From the NCBI GenBank assembly GCA_965224015.1, contig OZ245032.1:1302001-1366000 (forward strand): DNA of 64,000 nt, given 5' to 3'. This DNA comes from CBDCVD01 sp965224015 (lineage in GTDB: Bacteria; Pseudomonadota; Alphaproteobacteria; Rhizobiales; CBDCVD01). A program made the translations under genes and the position numbers. The notes under the pieces are model-generated. The model did not search any database, had not been told where the DNA came from, and saw nothing but the letters and a program-made list of their open reading frames with translations. This document shows, one piece after another, positions 52,974-62,883 of the stretch (position 1 is the first letter of the stretch; each line of letters starts with the position of its first letter).

Positions 52974-55616
52974 CTATAGCACGATGTTAACAATTCTTTG
53001 CGGCACCACAATGATTTTCTTGGGTTGTGCGCCATCAAGAATCCGCTGCACCGGTGCCAGCGCCAGGGCCGCGTGCTCCACTTGCGCCGTGTTACTGTCC
53101 GCGGCAACCCTGATCTCACCACGGCGCTTGCCGTTCACCTGAACCGGCAATGTAATCGTGTTTTCAACAAGCAGCGCGTCGTCGACCTCAGGCCAGGGAG
53201 CTTTTGCGATAATGGATTTTCCGCCAAGGGTTTGCCAACATTCCTCTGCCAAATGGGGCATCATCGGCGCAAAGCACTGAACGAGAAACTCCAGACTCTC
53301 GCGCAGGGCAAAGGCCATATCCGGCGCGGTGTTGTCGTCCTCTCCAGAGGGCAGGTTGGCGATGGCCTGGGCAATGTGATTGGCCAGTTCATGCACCTGC
53401 GCAATCGCCACGTTAAAACGCAGGCGCTCGATGCTATCGCCAACCAGCCGCAAAGTCTTGTGCGCGGCCTTGCGCAGTTCCATGGCTGCATTAGACATTT
53501 GCGCAGGAGCGCCCGTCCCCGCGGGAGCCGCAAGGGCTGCCCCCTGTATCACCAATCGCCACAAGCGCTGGACAAATCGCCACGCCCCGGAAATGCCAGC
53601 CTCAGTCCACTGCACGTCATGGTCAGGGGGCGAATCAGACAGCATAAACCACCGCGCCGTATCCGCACCATAGGTCTCCAGGATGTCCTCGGGATCAACG
53701 GTATTGCGCTTTGATTTCGACATTTTCTCAATGCCGCCAATCACAACAGGTGTATCCTGGCCGATCAGGGTTGCCAGGCGCGCGGACCCGTCGCCGCTGA
53801 CCTGCACCTCAGCCGGAGACAGCCATTTGCCCTCAGCATCGCAATAGGTCTCGTGGGTGACCATGCCCTGGGTGAACAGACCGGCGAACGGCTCGGCAAG
53901 ATTGGCGTGGCCGGTTTTGCTCATGGCGCGCATGAAAAAGCGGGAATACAGGAGATGCAAAATGGCGTGCTCGATACCGCCAATATATTGATCGACGGGC
54001 AGCCAGTCATTGACAGCTTCGATATTGGTAGGGGTTGTCGCCCCTGGTGCCGTAAAGCGGGCGAAGTACCAGGACGAGTCGACAAACGTGTCCATCGTGT
54101 CGGTCTCGCGTTCGGCATCGCCACCACAGGTGGGGCAAGGCACATGTTTCCAGCTCTCGTGGCGTTCCAAAGGATTGCCCGGGACATCAAAGGTAACGTC
54201 CTCAGGCAGCAAAACCGGTAGCTGATCATCAGGCACCGGCACCACGCCGCAGGCAGGGCAATGGATGATAGGGATCGGACAACCCCAGTAGCGCTGGCGG
54301 GAAATGCCCCAGTCCCGAAGACGGTAATTCACCTGTCGAGTGCCCTGAGGGGCGCCGTTCAGATCCATGGTCTCAAGGCGTCTTGCCATCGCTTCCTTGG
54401 CCGCATCAATATCAAGACCATCGAGAAAGCTTGAATTATAGAGCGTGCCTTCACGGGTGTAGGCCTGTGTTGTCACAACGTGATCGTCTGGTTCGGTGTT
54501 TGGCGGGAGGATAACCGGCGTAACGCGGAGGCCATATTTATTGGCAAAATCCAGGTCCCGCTGGTCCTGCGCCGGACAACCGAAGATGGCTCCCGTCCCG
54601 TAGTCCATTAGCACAAAATTGGCGATATAGACGGGAAAGGCTTCATGGGTGAGCGGGTGTATGGCGGCAATCGGGGTTTTGTATCCGCGCTTTTCGGCTT
54701 TTTCGATGGCCTCTTCCGAGGTGCCGAGTTGTTGACATTCACGGATAAACCGAGCCGCCTCATCATCGGTTTCCGCCAGGGCGCCGGAAAGCGGATGATC
54801 GGGTGCCAAAGCCAGAAAGCTCATGCCAAAAAGCGTATCATGGCGGGTGGTGAAAACCGTTACATCATCGAACCCCTCAGGACGGTCTCCGCAAAGCTGA
54901 AAGCGCACCTGCAACCCCTCGGAGCGGCCGATCCAATTGCGCTGCATAATGCGCACTTTCTCAGGCCAGCGGTCCAACTCATCAAGCGCCTCTAATAGCG
55001 CATCGTTGTAATCGGTGATCTTGAAAAACCATTGGGTCAGTTCGCGCCGCTCCACAGTGGCGCCAGAGCGCCAACCCCGTCCGTCGATTACCTGTTCGTT
55101 TGCCAGCACCGTGCAATCCACCGGATCCCAGTTCACCTTTGACACCCGCCGCTCCACAAGGCCGGCGGCCAGAAAGTCAAGAAACAGTTTCTGCTGCTGG
55201 TGATAATAGGCTGGATCGCAGGTGGCGAACTCGCGGCTCCAGTCAAGGGATAGACCCATGGATTTGAGCTGCGCGCGCATCGCGGCGATATTGTCGTAGG
55301 TCCAGGCTGCCGGATGCACGCCCTTGTCCATGGCGGCATTTTCCGCCGGCATACCGAAGGCATCCCATCCCATGGGGTGCAGGACGTTGTACCCTTTTGC
55401 GCGCTTGTAACGCGCGACCACGTCACCCATGGCATAGTTGCGCACATGCCCCATATGGATGCGCCCAGAAGGGTAGGGGAACATCTCCAGCACGTAGTAC
55501 TTTGGTCGAGGATCGTCATTGTCGGTGACGAACACCGCCGCGTCTTGCCAGTGTTGGCGCCAGCGCGGTTCGACTTCACCGACATTGTAGCGCGCCTCCG
55601 GTTCCTTTGCAGACAT
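52974..55616 (-). CDS. leuS: Leucyl-tRNA synthetase
   Basis: Charges tRNA-Leu. I start it at 55616 (MSAKEPEARYNVGEVEPRWRQHWQD), the family start; an upstream extension in the same frame is not LeuS-like. The 880 residues have HIGH-type GRIHMGH, the zinc-binding insert (HCPACGVV...CPTCGG), editing domain and KMSKS in IEKMSKSKRNT. It is the first gene of leuS-lptE-holA. Confidence 0.97.
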   Translation of the reverse strand: MSAKEPEARYNVGEVEPRWRQHWQDAAVFVTDNDDPRPKYYVLEMFPYPSGRIHMGHVRNYAMGDVVARYKRAKGYNVLHPMGWDAFGMPAENAAMDKGVHPAAWTYDNIAAMRAQLKSMGLSLDWSREFATCDPAYYHQQQKLFLDFLAAGLVERRVSKVNWDPVDCTVLANEQVIDGRGWRSGATVERRELTQWFFKITDYNDALLEALDELDRWPEKVRIMQRNWIGRSEGLQVRFQLCGDRPEGFDDVTVFTTRHDTLFGMSFLALAPDHPLSGALAETDDEAARFIRECQQLGTSEEAIEKAEKRGYKTPIAAIHPLTHEAFPVYIANFVLMDYGTGAIFGCPAQDQRDLDFANKYGLRVTPVILPPNTEPDDHVVTTQAYTREGTLYNSSFLDGLDIDAAKEAMARRLETMDLNGAPQGTRQVNYRLRDWGISRQRYWGCPIPIIHCPACGVVPVPDDQLPVLLPEDVTFDVPGNPLERHESWKHVPCPTCGGDAERETDTMDTFVDSSWYFARFTAPGATTPTNIEAVNDWLPVDQYIGGIEHAILHLLYSRFFMRAMSKTGHANLAEPFAGLFTQGMVTHETYCDAEGKWLSPAEVQVSGDGSARLATLIGQDTPVVIGGIEKMSKSKRNTVDPEDILETYGADTARWFMLSDSPPDHDVQWTEAGISGAWRFVQRLWRLVIQGAALAAPAGTGAPAQMSNAAMELRKAAHKTLRLVGDSIERLRFNVAIAQVHELANHIAQAIANLPSGEDDNTAPDMAFALRESLEFLVQCFAPMMPHLAEECWQTLGGKSIIAKAPWPEVDDALLVENTITLPVQVNGKRRGEIRVAADSNTAQVEHAALALAPVQRILDGAQPKKIIVVPQRIVNIVL

Positions 55617-55802
55617 TGCTTTAAGTGTCCATTTCTCTTCGATAACAGCAAGGGGCTTTGGGTCTAGAGCGTGTATTTCTAACCGAACTATTGAACGCGT
55701 CAACCGCTTTTCACTAACCTGAAGCGTTTCTGATCTATCGATTATGCTGAACCAGGCAAATTTGGCAGGCCTGCGCAAGGGGCGGCGCGTGCCGCCGGGT
55801 AA

Positions 55803-56846
55803 TTATTTTGTTTGCGTAACCTTGGAAAGCAAGGACGGGCGGTCGGGGTCCAATCCTTTTGATCGCGAAAGGTGTTCAGCAAAGCGATAAAAGGACGTCG
55901 CCTGAGAGATCGGATCCAGTAGAGGATGCGCCGTTTTCACGGCCGGCAAGGGCACGGCTTGGGAAATTGTTGTTGCCATTGCGTTTTCGGGATCCACTAC
56001 GAAGACTTGGGCACCGGCCTCAAGGAGTTTTTTCACCGCCGTTTCAGTACTGTCTCTAGTGCTGTCGCGGCCACAAAAGACGAGCGCCACAAGCCCCGTT
56101 TTGGCCAGTTGTAGCGGGCCGTGCAGCACCTCCGCCGCACTATAGCCTTCCGCATGCAATTCGCAAATCTCCTTGAGTTTTAATGCCGCTTCATTGGCGA
56201 TCGCGAAAGCGGGACCACGCCCAATGACAAACACGGAAGCCGCCTGCGACAGGGCCGGGATTGCCGCGCTCCAATCCATCGCAAGCGCCTTCTCAAGATC
56301 GTCAGGCAGCCGGCCCATAGCCGACTGCAACGCCGGGTCCGGTTTCCATGCGCATAGGGTAGATACGATCGCGGTCAACGCGCCAATAAAGGATTTTGTC
56401 GCGGCCACGGCGCGCTCCTTGCCTGCGGCAATGGGCAAAGCGCGAGCTCCATGCGCCAACAGCGGCGCATTTGGGGCGTTGGTAATAACGTAAGTGTCCG
56501 CACCGCCTTGGCGTGCCATGGCAAATGCAGAAACCAAATCCGGGCTTTCCCCCGATTGGCTGACAGCAAAACAGGACGATCCCTGTAGAGCCAGACGACG
56601 CTTATAGACGGAGGCCACTGACGGTGCGAGCGAGGCCACCGGAACGGCGCATGTCAACTCGAAAAGGTATTTCAGGTAAGTGGCGGCATGATCTGAGGAG
56701 CCGCGCGCAAGGGTTGTAATAAAACGGGGCCGGCTATGGCGCAGCTGCTCGCCGGCATGGCTGTAGGCGTGATGATGGTTCTTTTGTCCTGAAACGCACG
56801 CAGGAATTTCCGCGGTCTCAAGCGCCATGATGGACGCAAAGGTCAT
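55803..56846 (-). CDS. SIS domain protein, AgaS/NagB-II type
   Basis: Two sugar-isomerase (SIS) domains in 347 residues, corresponding to the isomerase half of glucosamine-6-phosphate synthase without its glutaminase part. Motifs are ARGSSDHAATYLKYLFE, SQSGESPDLVSAFAMAR, AATKSFIGALTAIVSTLC and GRGPAFAIANEAALKLKEICELHAEGYSAAEVLHGP. Such proteins often deaminate glucosamine-6-phosphate or act on related amino sugars, so NagB-II is likely but not proven. nagA or a kinase is not adjacent. Confidence 0.8.
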   Translation of the reverse strand: MTFASIMALETAEIPACVSGQKNHHHAYSHAGEQLRHSRPRFITTLARGSSDHAATYLKYLFELTCAVPVASLAPSVASVYKRRLALQGSSCFAVSQSGESPDLVSAFAMARQGGADTYVITNAPNAPLLAHGARALPIAAGKERAVAATKSFIGALTAIVSTLCAWKPDPALQSAMGRLPDDLEKALAMDWSAAIPALSQAASVFVIGRGPAFAIANEAALKLKEICELHAEGYSAAEVLHGPLQLAKTGLVALVFCGRDSTRDSTETAVKKLLEAGAQVFVVDPENAMATTISQAVPLPAVKTAHPLLDPISQATSFYRFAEHLSRSKGLDPDRPSLLSKVTQTK

Positions 56847-57328
56847 AGGGTTGGCCCCCGCACATAGTGATTGGAAAAAGGGCCAGTATAAGTATGAGAA
56901 GGATTAACGCAAGGTGCAACTGGGCACGTCTATAGACGTTTTCAACCGGCACTGGAAAATAAGCGAATCATTTATTCTGCAAGCAAAGATTGAAATTTCT
57001 AAAGTCAAGAAAAACCGTAAGGCATCAGCCGGATAATCCACTGAAATTATTACTTGTCAACAGTTTTCCACAGATTTTGACCCGCGTGAGCGGCAACCAT
57101 TTGCGCTCCGACAAGGCGTATGGCTTTGTTGCCTCGCCTATCCTGGAGCGTATCAGGTCCGTCAATAGACGTTTTTACCCAGGGCAAAACGCTGGAGTTT
57201 GGTTAAAAAAGCGTATAGGCTTGAGTCCAAAGATTGAGTCTAAAGATAGCGTCAGTTCCATTTGTTGCGCGTTAATCGTGTATCCAGTCAGTAGTGTTGT
57301 GTAATAGTACAATGCTTAGGGAGTAGTT
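56847..57328. other. Divergent spacer before the L,D-transpeptidase gene
   Basis: About 480 bp with no gene. A single DnaA-box-like TTTTCCACA lies at 57064-57072. An R110 end (caatagacgttttt) lies near 57161. A possible promoter for the transpeptidase lies in the last 100 bp but is not clear. Confidence 0.4.
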
Positions 57329-58213
57329 ATGTATAAGTTTCTAAAGCGTCTCGTGCCCGCATGCGTGGCATCGTTGTTCATGGCGATGATCTTTGCGACA
57401 GGGCTGTCTTTCACCACAGCCACCGTAAATGCCGGTCAGGCGCAAAGGGCCGATGCTGGCAAAAGTCATTTTAAGCTGCATCATCTTTTCAGTTGGAACC
57501 ATCAGCAGCGCACCCGGCCGCGCTATAACAATAACCGAAAACGTGCCCGTGTCAGAGCCCGCCAAAACCGTAAAGCACGTCAGGTCCGTAGCCACCGCGC
57601 CCGCAAAGCACGTCAGGTCCGTAGCCACCGCGCCCGCAAAGCACGTCAGGTCCGTAGCCACCGTGCCCGCAAAGCCCGGCGCGCGGCTCAGCGGCGCCGC
57701 GCCGCGCAACGCCGGCAGAACCAGCGCAAGCAAGTCGCCTCTCGCAGGCAACCCACGAAACAGGCGAATAAGCCTGGCCTGGCGCGCAAGATCGTCTCGT
57801 TCTCAGCGCCCTATCCCCCAGGGACCATTGTCATCAAAAACAAAGAACGGCGGCTCTACTATACGCTTCCCGACGGCAAAGCCGTTCGATACGCCGTAGC
57901 CATCGGTCGGCAAGGGGCCCAGTGGCGCGGCAAGGCGACGGTGATCCGCAAGGCCAAAAATCCAACGTGGCGGCCAACGGCCAATATTCGTCGCGATAAC
58001 CCGAGGCTCCCTGCGGTTGTGCGCCCGGGACCCAATAACCCTCTGGGGGTTCGCGCAATCTATCTCAACCGGGATCTTTATCGCATACATGGCACCAACG
58101 CCCCCTCCTCAATCGGGCGCGCCGTATCTTACGGGTGCATCCGCATGTATAACCACGATGTGGTGGACCTCTACGCGCGCGTCAACAAAGGAACCAAAGT
58201 CATCGTCCAATAA
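57329..58213 (+). CDS. L,D-transpeptidase (YkuD domain)
   Basis: Periplasmic enzyme that makes 3-3 cross-links in peptidoglycan or attaches proteins to it. The 294 residues have a signal peptide (ACVASLFMAMIFATGLSF, cleavage probably near VNAG). A very basic linker holds three 11-residue repeats RKARQVRSHRA. The YkuD domain (about 165-294) has His254 in IHGTNAPSSIG and the catalytic Cys270 in SYGCIRM. The basic linker may bind the acidic cell wall or LPS; that is inference. It may be a target of the LdtR-like regulator at 28487. Confidence 0.93.
   Translation: MYKFLKRLVPACVASLFMAMIFATGLSFTTATVNAGQAQRADAGKSHFKLHHLFSWNHQQRTRPRYNNNRKRARVRARQNRKARQVRSHRARKARQVRSHRARKARQVRSHRARKARRAAQRRRAAQRRQNQRKQVASRRQPTKQANKPGLARKIVSFSAPYPPGTIVIKNKERRLYYTLPDGKAVRYAVAIGRQGAQWRGKATVIRKAKNPTWRPTANIRRDNPRLPAVVRPGPNNPLGVRAIYLNRDLYRIHGTNAPSSIGRAVSYGCIRMYNHDVVDLYARVNKGTKVIVQ
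57569..57667 (+). repeat. Three 33-bp coding repeats in the L,D-transpeptidase
   Basis: Three near-identical 33-bp units (core aaagcacgtcaggtccgtag) encode RKARQVRSHRA. The units differ at only a few bases, so this is a recent expansion and a likely length-variable site. Confidence 0.9.
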
Positions 58214-58237
58214 AGCCGGGTAAGGGGGGCCCGCTTA

Positions 58238-58338
58238 TACCAGCGGTATTGGCTTTATATACACGCCGACTGGTGTACCGCCTTGATAACATAACTCTTT
58301 GACGCTAATCCATGAGTCATTGGCAAGGACCCTTGGTA
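58238..58338 (-). repeat. R101 element, reverse
   Basis: Full 101-bp copy with TTA on the left and TAA on the right. A ttgtccataaccggggt motif shared with 20447 follows near 58421. Confidence 0.9.
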
Positions 58339-58436
58339 TAAGGGAGGCCCGCTTACATCTTCAGGAAGGGGAGGAGCAGGGGGGTAGATGGCATGAACCG
58401 ATAAGCGTGAGAAAAATCCCTTGTCCATAACCGGGG

Positions 58437-59915
58437 TCATTCAAGGCCGAGTTTGGCCCGCAGCAGGTCATTGACCACCTTCGGATTTGCCTTGCCTTGG
58501 CTTTTTTTCATAACCTGGCCAACAAACCAACCCATAAGCCCGGGTTTATCCTTGACCTTTTCCACCTGATCGGGATTGGCCATGATGATATCGTCGATAA
58601 GGGTTTCAATGGCACCGGTATCGGTGAGCTGCTTAAGGCCCCGGGTCTCGACGATGGCGGCCGGATCACCGCCCTCGCTCCACACGATTTCGAACACCTG
58701 CTTGGCGATTTTTCCGGAGATATCTCCTGAGGCGATCAAATCCAGAATAGCCCCCATTTGCGACGTGCTGACAGGGCTTTGCGCAATAGGAATATCCTCC
58801 TTGTTCAGGCGCCCGAACAGTTCATTGATAACCCAATTGGCGGCTTGTTTGGCATCACGTCCTGTGGCGACGCGCTCGAAATAATCGGCGGCGCTGCGTT
58901 CTGCCACCAGAATGCTGGCGTCATAGGGAGTGAGATTGAAATCCTTGATAAAACGGGCGCGCTTGTCGTCGGGCAATTCCGGCAGGTCCGCAGCAAGGGC
59001 CTCGATATAAGTGTCATCGAACTCCAAAGGCAGCAGGTCCGGGCAAGGGAAATAGCGGTAGTCGTGGGCCTCCTCCTTTGAACGCATGGGGCGGGTCTCG
59101 CCCTTGACCGGATCAAACAGGCGCGTCTCCTGCTCCACCTCGCCGCCGTCCTCAAGAATGGCAATTTGCCGACGCGCCTCATAATCGATGGCCTGGGCGG
59201 CAAAGCGCATGGAATTAACATTTTTAATCTCGCAACGGGTGCCCAGATCACCGCCGGGTCGGCGCACGGAAATGTTTACGTCGGCGCGCAAATGCCCCTT
59301 TTCCATATCGGCCTCCGAAGTACCAAGATAGCGCAGGATTGTACGCAACTTGGTAATATAGGCGCGCGCCTCGTCGCTGGAGCGCAGATCGGGCCTGGAG
59401 ACGATCTCCATCAGCGCCACGCCGGAGCGGTTAAGGTCCACATAGCTCAGGCTGGGATGCTGATCATGCAGAGACTTTCCCGCGTCCTGCTCCAAATGCA
59501 CGCGCTCGATGCCAATGGATATATCTGTGCCGTCTTTCCTATTGAGGACAAGCTCACCCTCACCGACAATGGGCTGCTGATACTGGGAGATTTGGTACCC
59601 TTGCGGAAGATCCGGATAGAAGTAGTTTTTGCGGTCAAAAACCGAGCGCTTGTTGATCCGGGCACGAAGCCCAAGGCCGGTGCGCACGGCTTGCGCCACA
59701 CACTCCGCGTTAATGACCGGCAGCATGCCGGGCATGGCGGCGTCAACCAGCGAGACGTGATCATTGGGAGCGCCGCCGAACGCTGTCGAGGCACCGGAGA
59801 AAAGCTTTGCCTTGGAGGCCACCTGCGCATGGACCTCAAGACCTATGATGACTTCCCAGTCTCCGGTTGCGCCCTTGATCCAGTCACTTTCAGGGGCGAC
59901 GCGTTCAGCAAGCAT
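58437..59915 (-). CDS. gatB: Asp-tRNA(Asn)/Glu-tRNA(Gln) amidotransferase subunit B
   Basis: tRNA-binding subunit of the GatCAB complex, which converts misacylated Glu-tRNA-Gln and Asp-tRNA-Asn to the correct forms. The 492 residues begin with GDWEVIIGLEVHAQVASKAKLFSG and include DRKNYFYPDLPQGYQISQ, VDLNRSGVALMEIVSRPD and the C-terminal YqeY-like helical domain (PKVVNDLLRAKLG). gatA and gatC are not adjacent in the window. Confidence 0.96.
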   Translation of the reverse strand: MLAERVAPESDWIKGATGDWEVIIGLEVHAQVASKAKLFSGASTAFGGAPNDHVSLVDAAMPGMLPVINAECVAQAVRTGLGLRARINKRSVFDRKNYFYPDLPQGYQISQYQQPIVGEGELVLNRKDGTDISIGIERVHLEQDAGKSLHDQHPSLSYVDLNRSGVALMEIVSRPDLRSSDEARAYITKLRTILRYLGTSEADMEKGHLRADVNISVRRPGGDLGTRCEIKNVNSMRFAAQAIDYEARRQIAILEDGGEVEQETRLFDPVKGETRPMRSKEEAHDYRYFPCPDLLPLEFDDTYIEALAADLPELPDDKRARFIKDFNLTPYDASILVAERSAADYFERVATGRDAKQAANWVINELFGRLNKEDIPIAQSPVSTSQMGAILDLIASGDISGKIAKQVFEIVWSEGGDPAAIVETRGLKQLTDTGAIETLIDDIIMANPDQVEKVKDKPGLMGWFVGQVMKKSQGKANPKVVNDLLRAKLGLE

Positions 59916-60429
59916 GATTGGCCTCTTGGAAAATACGATGGTGGGATTGGCTACCAGGGTCGATCGCGGGCCCGCTAGAGCGTGTCATGTTAACAGAACC
60001 AAGGAAGTATCGCTAACTTAGGGCATTTTATGCCGCATGTCAAAAAGTTGACCACACCAACCAGCATCTCCCTACCCGCTCTCCTGCCGTCCGCCCGCAC
60101 GGGCTCTAGCCGGGGGAGCAGGTAGAGAGATGCCGGTTCATAGAGATTTCCAACGTAAGCCCTTATCCAGACTCGGGCTTTTGCCAATGGAACCGGTGCC
60201 GGAAAGCGGCGCCGCCCGCGAATTCGACTTGAAGTCTGAAGCGGTTCGGGTTAGAGGTCTTGCAGCAATTTGCTTTTGGGAAATTGCCGGTCTGGCAGGT
60301 GGACACGTCTGTTCACGATCTGGCCGGGCCACGAAGGGGAGCAGGTAGGCAGATACCGGTTAATAGAGAGGCCCGGGGTTTTTATAAAGGGCGAGAAGGG
60401 CGAGAAGGGCGAGAATAAAGGCGGGGATT
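59916..60429. other. Divergent spacer between gatB and mdh
   Basis: About 510 bp without a gene. An R280-like tip (tagagcgtgtcatgttaaca) lies near 59977. An R110-like hairpin lies near 60055-60145 (ccagcatctccctacccgct pairing with gggagcaggtagagagatgc). A second R110 piece lies at about 60305-60384. Three gggcgagaa units precede mdh (about 60388-60415). Confidence 0.5.
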
Positions 60430-61386
60430 ATGGCACGCAAAAAAATCGCGTTGATAGGTTCGGGAATGATCGGCGGAACGCTGGCGCATCTTGTCGGGCT
60501 GAAAGAACTCGGCGATGTGGTTCTATTCGACATTGCCGACGGACTGCCTCAAGGCAAGGCCCTCGATCTGGTCGAGTCGTCACCGATTGAGGGGTTTGAT
60601 GCGAACTTTAAGGGCACAACATCCTATGCCGCCATCAAGGGCGCTGATGTGGTGATCGTCACGGCGGGCATTCCTCGCAGACCCGGCATGAGTCGTGATG
60701 ATCTGCTTGAGGTCAATCTGAAAGTCATGCATCAGGTGGGCGCCGGCATTAAGAAATACGCCCCCGGCGCGTTTGTGATCTGCATTACCAATCCTCTTGA
60801 TGCCATGGTCTGGGCCCTGCAAAAGGCTTCAGGCTTGCCGCATCGGATGGTTGTGGGGATGGCTGGTGTTCTGGATTCGGCCCGCTTTCGCTACTTTTTG
60901 GCCGAGGAGTTCAATGTCTCGGTGGAGGATGTCACGGCCTTTGTTTTGGGCGGACATGGAGACACAATGGTACCCCTTGTACGTTACTCAACGGTTGCCG
61001 GCATTCCCCTTCCCGATTTGGTCAAAATGGGATGGACGACAAGGGCTCGACTGGCGGAAATTGTCCAGCGTACCCGTGATGGGGGCGCGGAGATCGTAGG
61101 GTTGATGAAAACCGGATCCGCCTATTATGCGCCGGCGTCTTCGGCGATTGCGATGGCGGAATCTTATTTGCGAGACAAGCGGCGGGTGTTGCCCTGCGCC
61201 GCCTATTTAAATGGCCAGTATGGCACCAAGGGGGTTTACGTCGGGGTACCGGCGGTCATTGGCGCGAAAGGCGTGGAGCGCATTATCGAGATCAGCCTCA
61301 ATCGCTCCGAGGCGAAAAAATTTGACCATTCCGTTGCGGCCGTCAAAGGCCTGATTGCGGCATGTAAGAAGATCGCTCCAAAGTAA
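60430..61386 (+). CDS. mdh: Malate dehydrogenase
   Basis: Interconverts malate and oxaloacetate in the TCA cycle. The 318 residues are of the LDH-like bacterial MDH type: IALIGSGMIGGTLAHL cofactor motif, TAGIPRRPGMSRDDLLEVN with the substrate arginines, and catalytic His176 in LGGHGDTMVPL. A GGGG site precedes the ATG. It heads mdh-sucC-sucD-(sucA), a TCA operon typical of Hyphomicrobiales. Confidence 0.97.
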   Translation: MARKKIALIGSGMIGGTLAHLVGLKELGDVVLFDIADGLPQGKALDLVESSPIEGFDANFKGTTSYAAIKGADVVIVTAGIPRRPGMSRDDLLEVNLKVMHQVGAGIKKYAPGAFVICITNPLDAMVWALQKASGLPHRMVVGMAGVLDSARFRYFLAEEFNVSVEDVTAFVLGGHGDTMVPLVRYSTVAGIPLPDLVKMGWTTRARLAEIVQRTRDGGAEIVGLMKTGSAYYAPASSAIAMAESYLRDKRRVLPCAAYLNGQYGTKGVYVGVPAVIGAKGVERIIEISLNRSEAKKFDHSVAAVKGLIAACKKIAPK

Positions 61387-61452
61387 CCAGGGTTTAAGCG
61401 CAAACGCGGGCGGCGCGTTCATGGTGGCGACGGATCAGGTGAGGCGGTTCCT

Positions 61453-62619
61453 ATGAATATTCACGAACATCAGGCGAAAACTCTGCTGAAGGAATTCAAT
61501 GTGCCGGTGGCCCATGGGCTACCGGCATTTTCCGTCGACGAAGCGGTCAAGGCGGCAGAGGAACTGCGTGGCCCTGTCTGGGTGGTCAAAGCGCAAATTC
61601 ACGCCGGTGGGCGCGGCAAAGCCGGCGGCGTGAAGGTTGTTAAATCCATCGACGATGTTCGCACCACCGCCGAAGCGATGCTGGGGGCAACACTGGTTAC
61701 CCACCAGACCGGTCCCCAGGGAAAACAGGTCAAGCGCCTTTATATCGAGGAAGGCTGCGATATTCGCGATGAGTTCTATCTCTCCGCCCTTGTTGACCGC
61801 GAGCGCGCGCGTGTGGCCTTTGTCGCCTCCACGCAGGGCGGCATGGATATTGAAGCGGTGGCTGCTGAGACGCCGGAAAAAATTGTCACCTTTGATGTCG
61901 ATCCGGCGACCGGCCTGATGCCGCACCACGGACGGACCCTGGCAGCAGCCCTTGCGCTTGAGGGAGACCTCGCAAAACAGGCCGCACGGCTGCTCAAAGG
62001 GCTCTATACGGCCTTTGTCAGTCTGGACATGAGCCTTTTGGAGATTAATCCCCTTGTGGTTACCAGCGCCGGGCAACTGTTGTGCCTTGATGCCAAGGTC
62101 GGATTTGACTCCAATGCCCTTTATCGGCACAAGCACCTGGCAGAGTTGCGTGATTATTCCGAGGAAGATGAAAAAGAGGTCGAGGCCTCGAAATATGATC
62201 TGTCCTATGTGGCCCTTGATGGTTCCATCGGGTGCATGGTCAATGGCGCTGGACTGGCCATGTCGACGATGGATATTATCAAGCTTTACGGGGAGGAGCC
62301 GGCGAACTTTCTTGATGTCGGTGGCGGCGCCAGTACCGAGAAGGTTACCGCAGCATTCAAGATCATTACCGCCGATCCCAATGTTAAGGGTATTTTGGTC
62401 AACATTTTTGGTGGCATTATGCGTTGCGATATCATTGCGGAAGGTGTGGTGACAGCGGTCAGGCAAGTGGGGCTGGAGGACCCGCTGGTGGTGCGTCTTG
62501 AGGGAACGAATGTGGAAAAAGGAAAGCAGATACTGGAACAATCAGGTTTGAACATCATTCCGGCCAGCGATCTGGACGATGCCGCACAAAAAATTGTTGC
62601 AGCTATAAAGGCGGCTTGA
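61453..62619 (+). CDS. sucC: Succinyl-CoA synthetase beta subunit
   Basis: Works with SucD to make ATP or GTP from succinyl-CoA. The 388 residues have the ATP-grasp N-terminus (MNIHEHQAKTLLKEFNVPV), KAQIHAGGRGKAGGVK, SLLEINPLVVT and the C-terminal NIFGGIMRCDIIAEGVV. GAGG lies upstream of the ATG. sucD follows after 264 bp, which includes an R110 element. Confidence 0.97.
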   Translation: MNIHEHQAKTLLKEFNVPVAHGLPAFSVDEAVKAAEELRGPVWVVKAQIHAGGRGKAGGVKVVKSIDDVRTTAEAMLGATLVTHQTGPQGKQVKRLYIEEGCDIRDEFYLSALVDRERARVAFVASTQGGMDIEAVAAETPEKIVTFDVDPATGLMPHHGRTLAAALALEGDLAKQAARLLKGLYTAFVSLDMSLLEINPLVVTSAGQLLCLDAKVGFDSNALYRHKHLAELRDYSEEDEKEVEASKYDLSYVALDGSIGCMVNGAGLAMSTMDIIKLYGEEPANFLDVGGGASTEKVTAAFKIITADPNVKGILVNIFGGIMRCDIIAEGVVTAVRQVGLEDPLVVRLEGTNVEKGKQILEQSGLNIIPASDLDDAAQKIVAAIKAA

Positions 62620-62703
62620 ACCTATGCACCCCGATAAACGCAATGAACCTGGTTTTATCCCTACGTCCATCCAACAGGGGCGGATGGCTCCGTGAGGTGG
62701 GCC

Positions 62704-62795
62704 TGTCTATTAACGGGCATCACTAGCCCCCGCCCTGGCCTTAGGCCACCCCCAGGGTACCCTTTAGTGGCTGGCCATGTCGTCAGTAGACGTTT
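62704..62795. repeat. R110 GC-rich element between sucC and sucD
   Basis: Runs from tctattaacgggcatcacta through gccttaggccacccccaggg to gtcgtcagtagacgttt. It lies inside the TCA operon; sucC and sucD are usually nearly adjacent. Confidence 0.65.
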
Positions 62796-62883
62796 CCGGG
62801 TGCGAGAGGCTTTGCAAGCTTATCTTTGCAGCGCGCCGGGTCGCCATTGGTGCCGCGGTGCCGGTAATCTGTAGGATCGATTC

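Noticed and set aside
57064..57072. DnaA box TTTTCCACA as evidence of an origin near 57 kb
   Set aside because: It is a single site with one mismatch to the consensus and no neighbouring boxes or AT-rich unwinding region.
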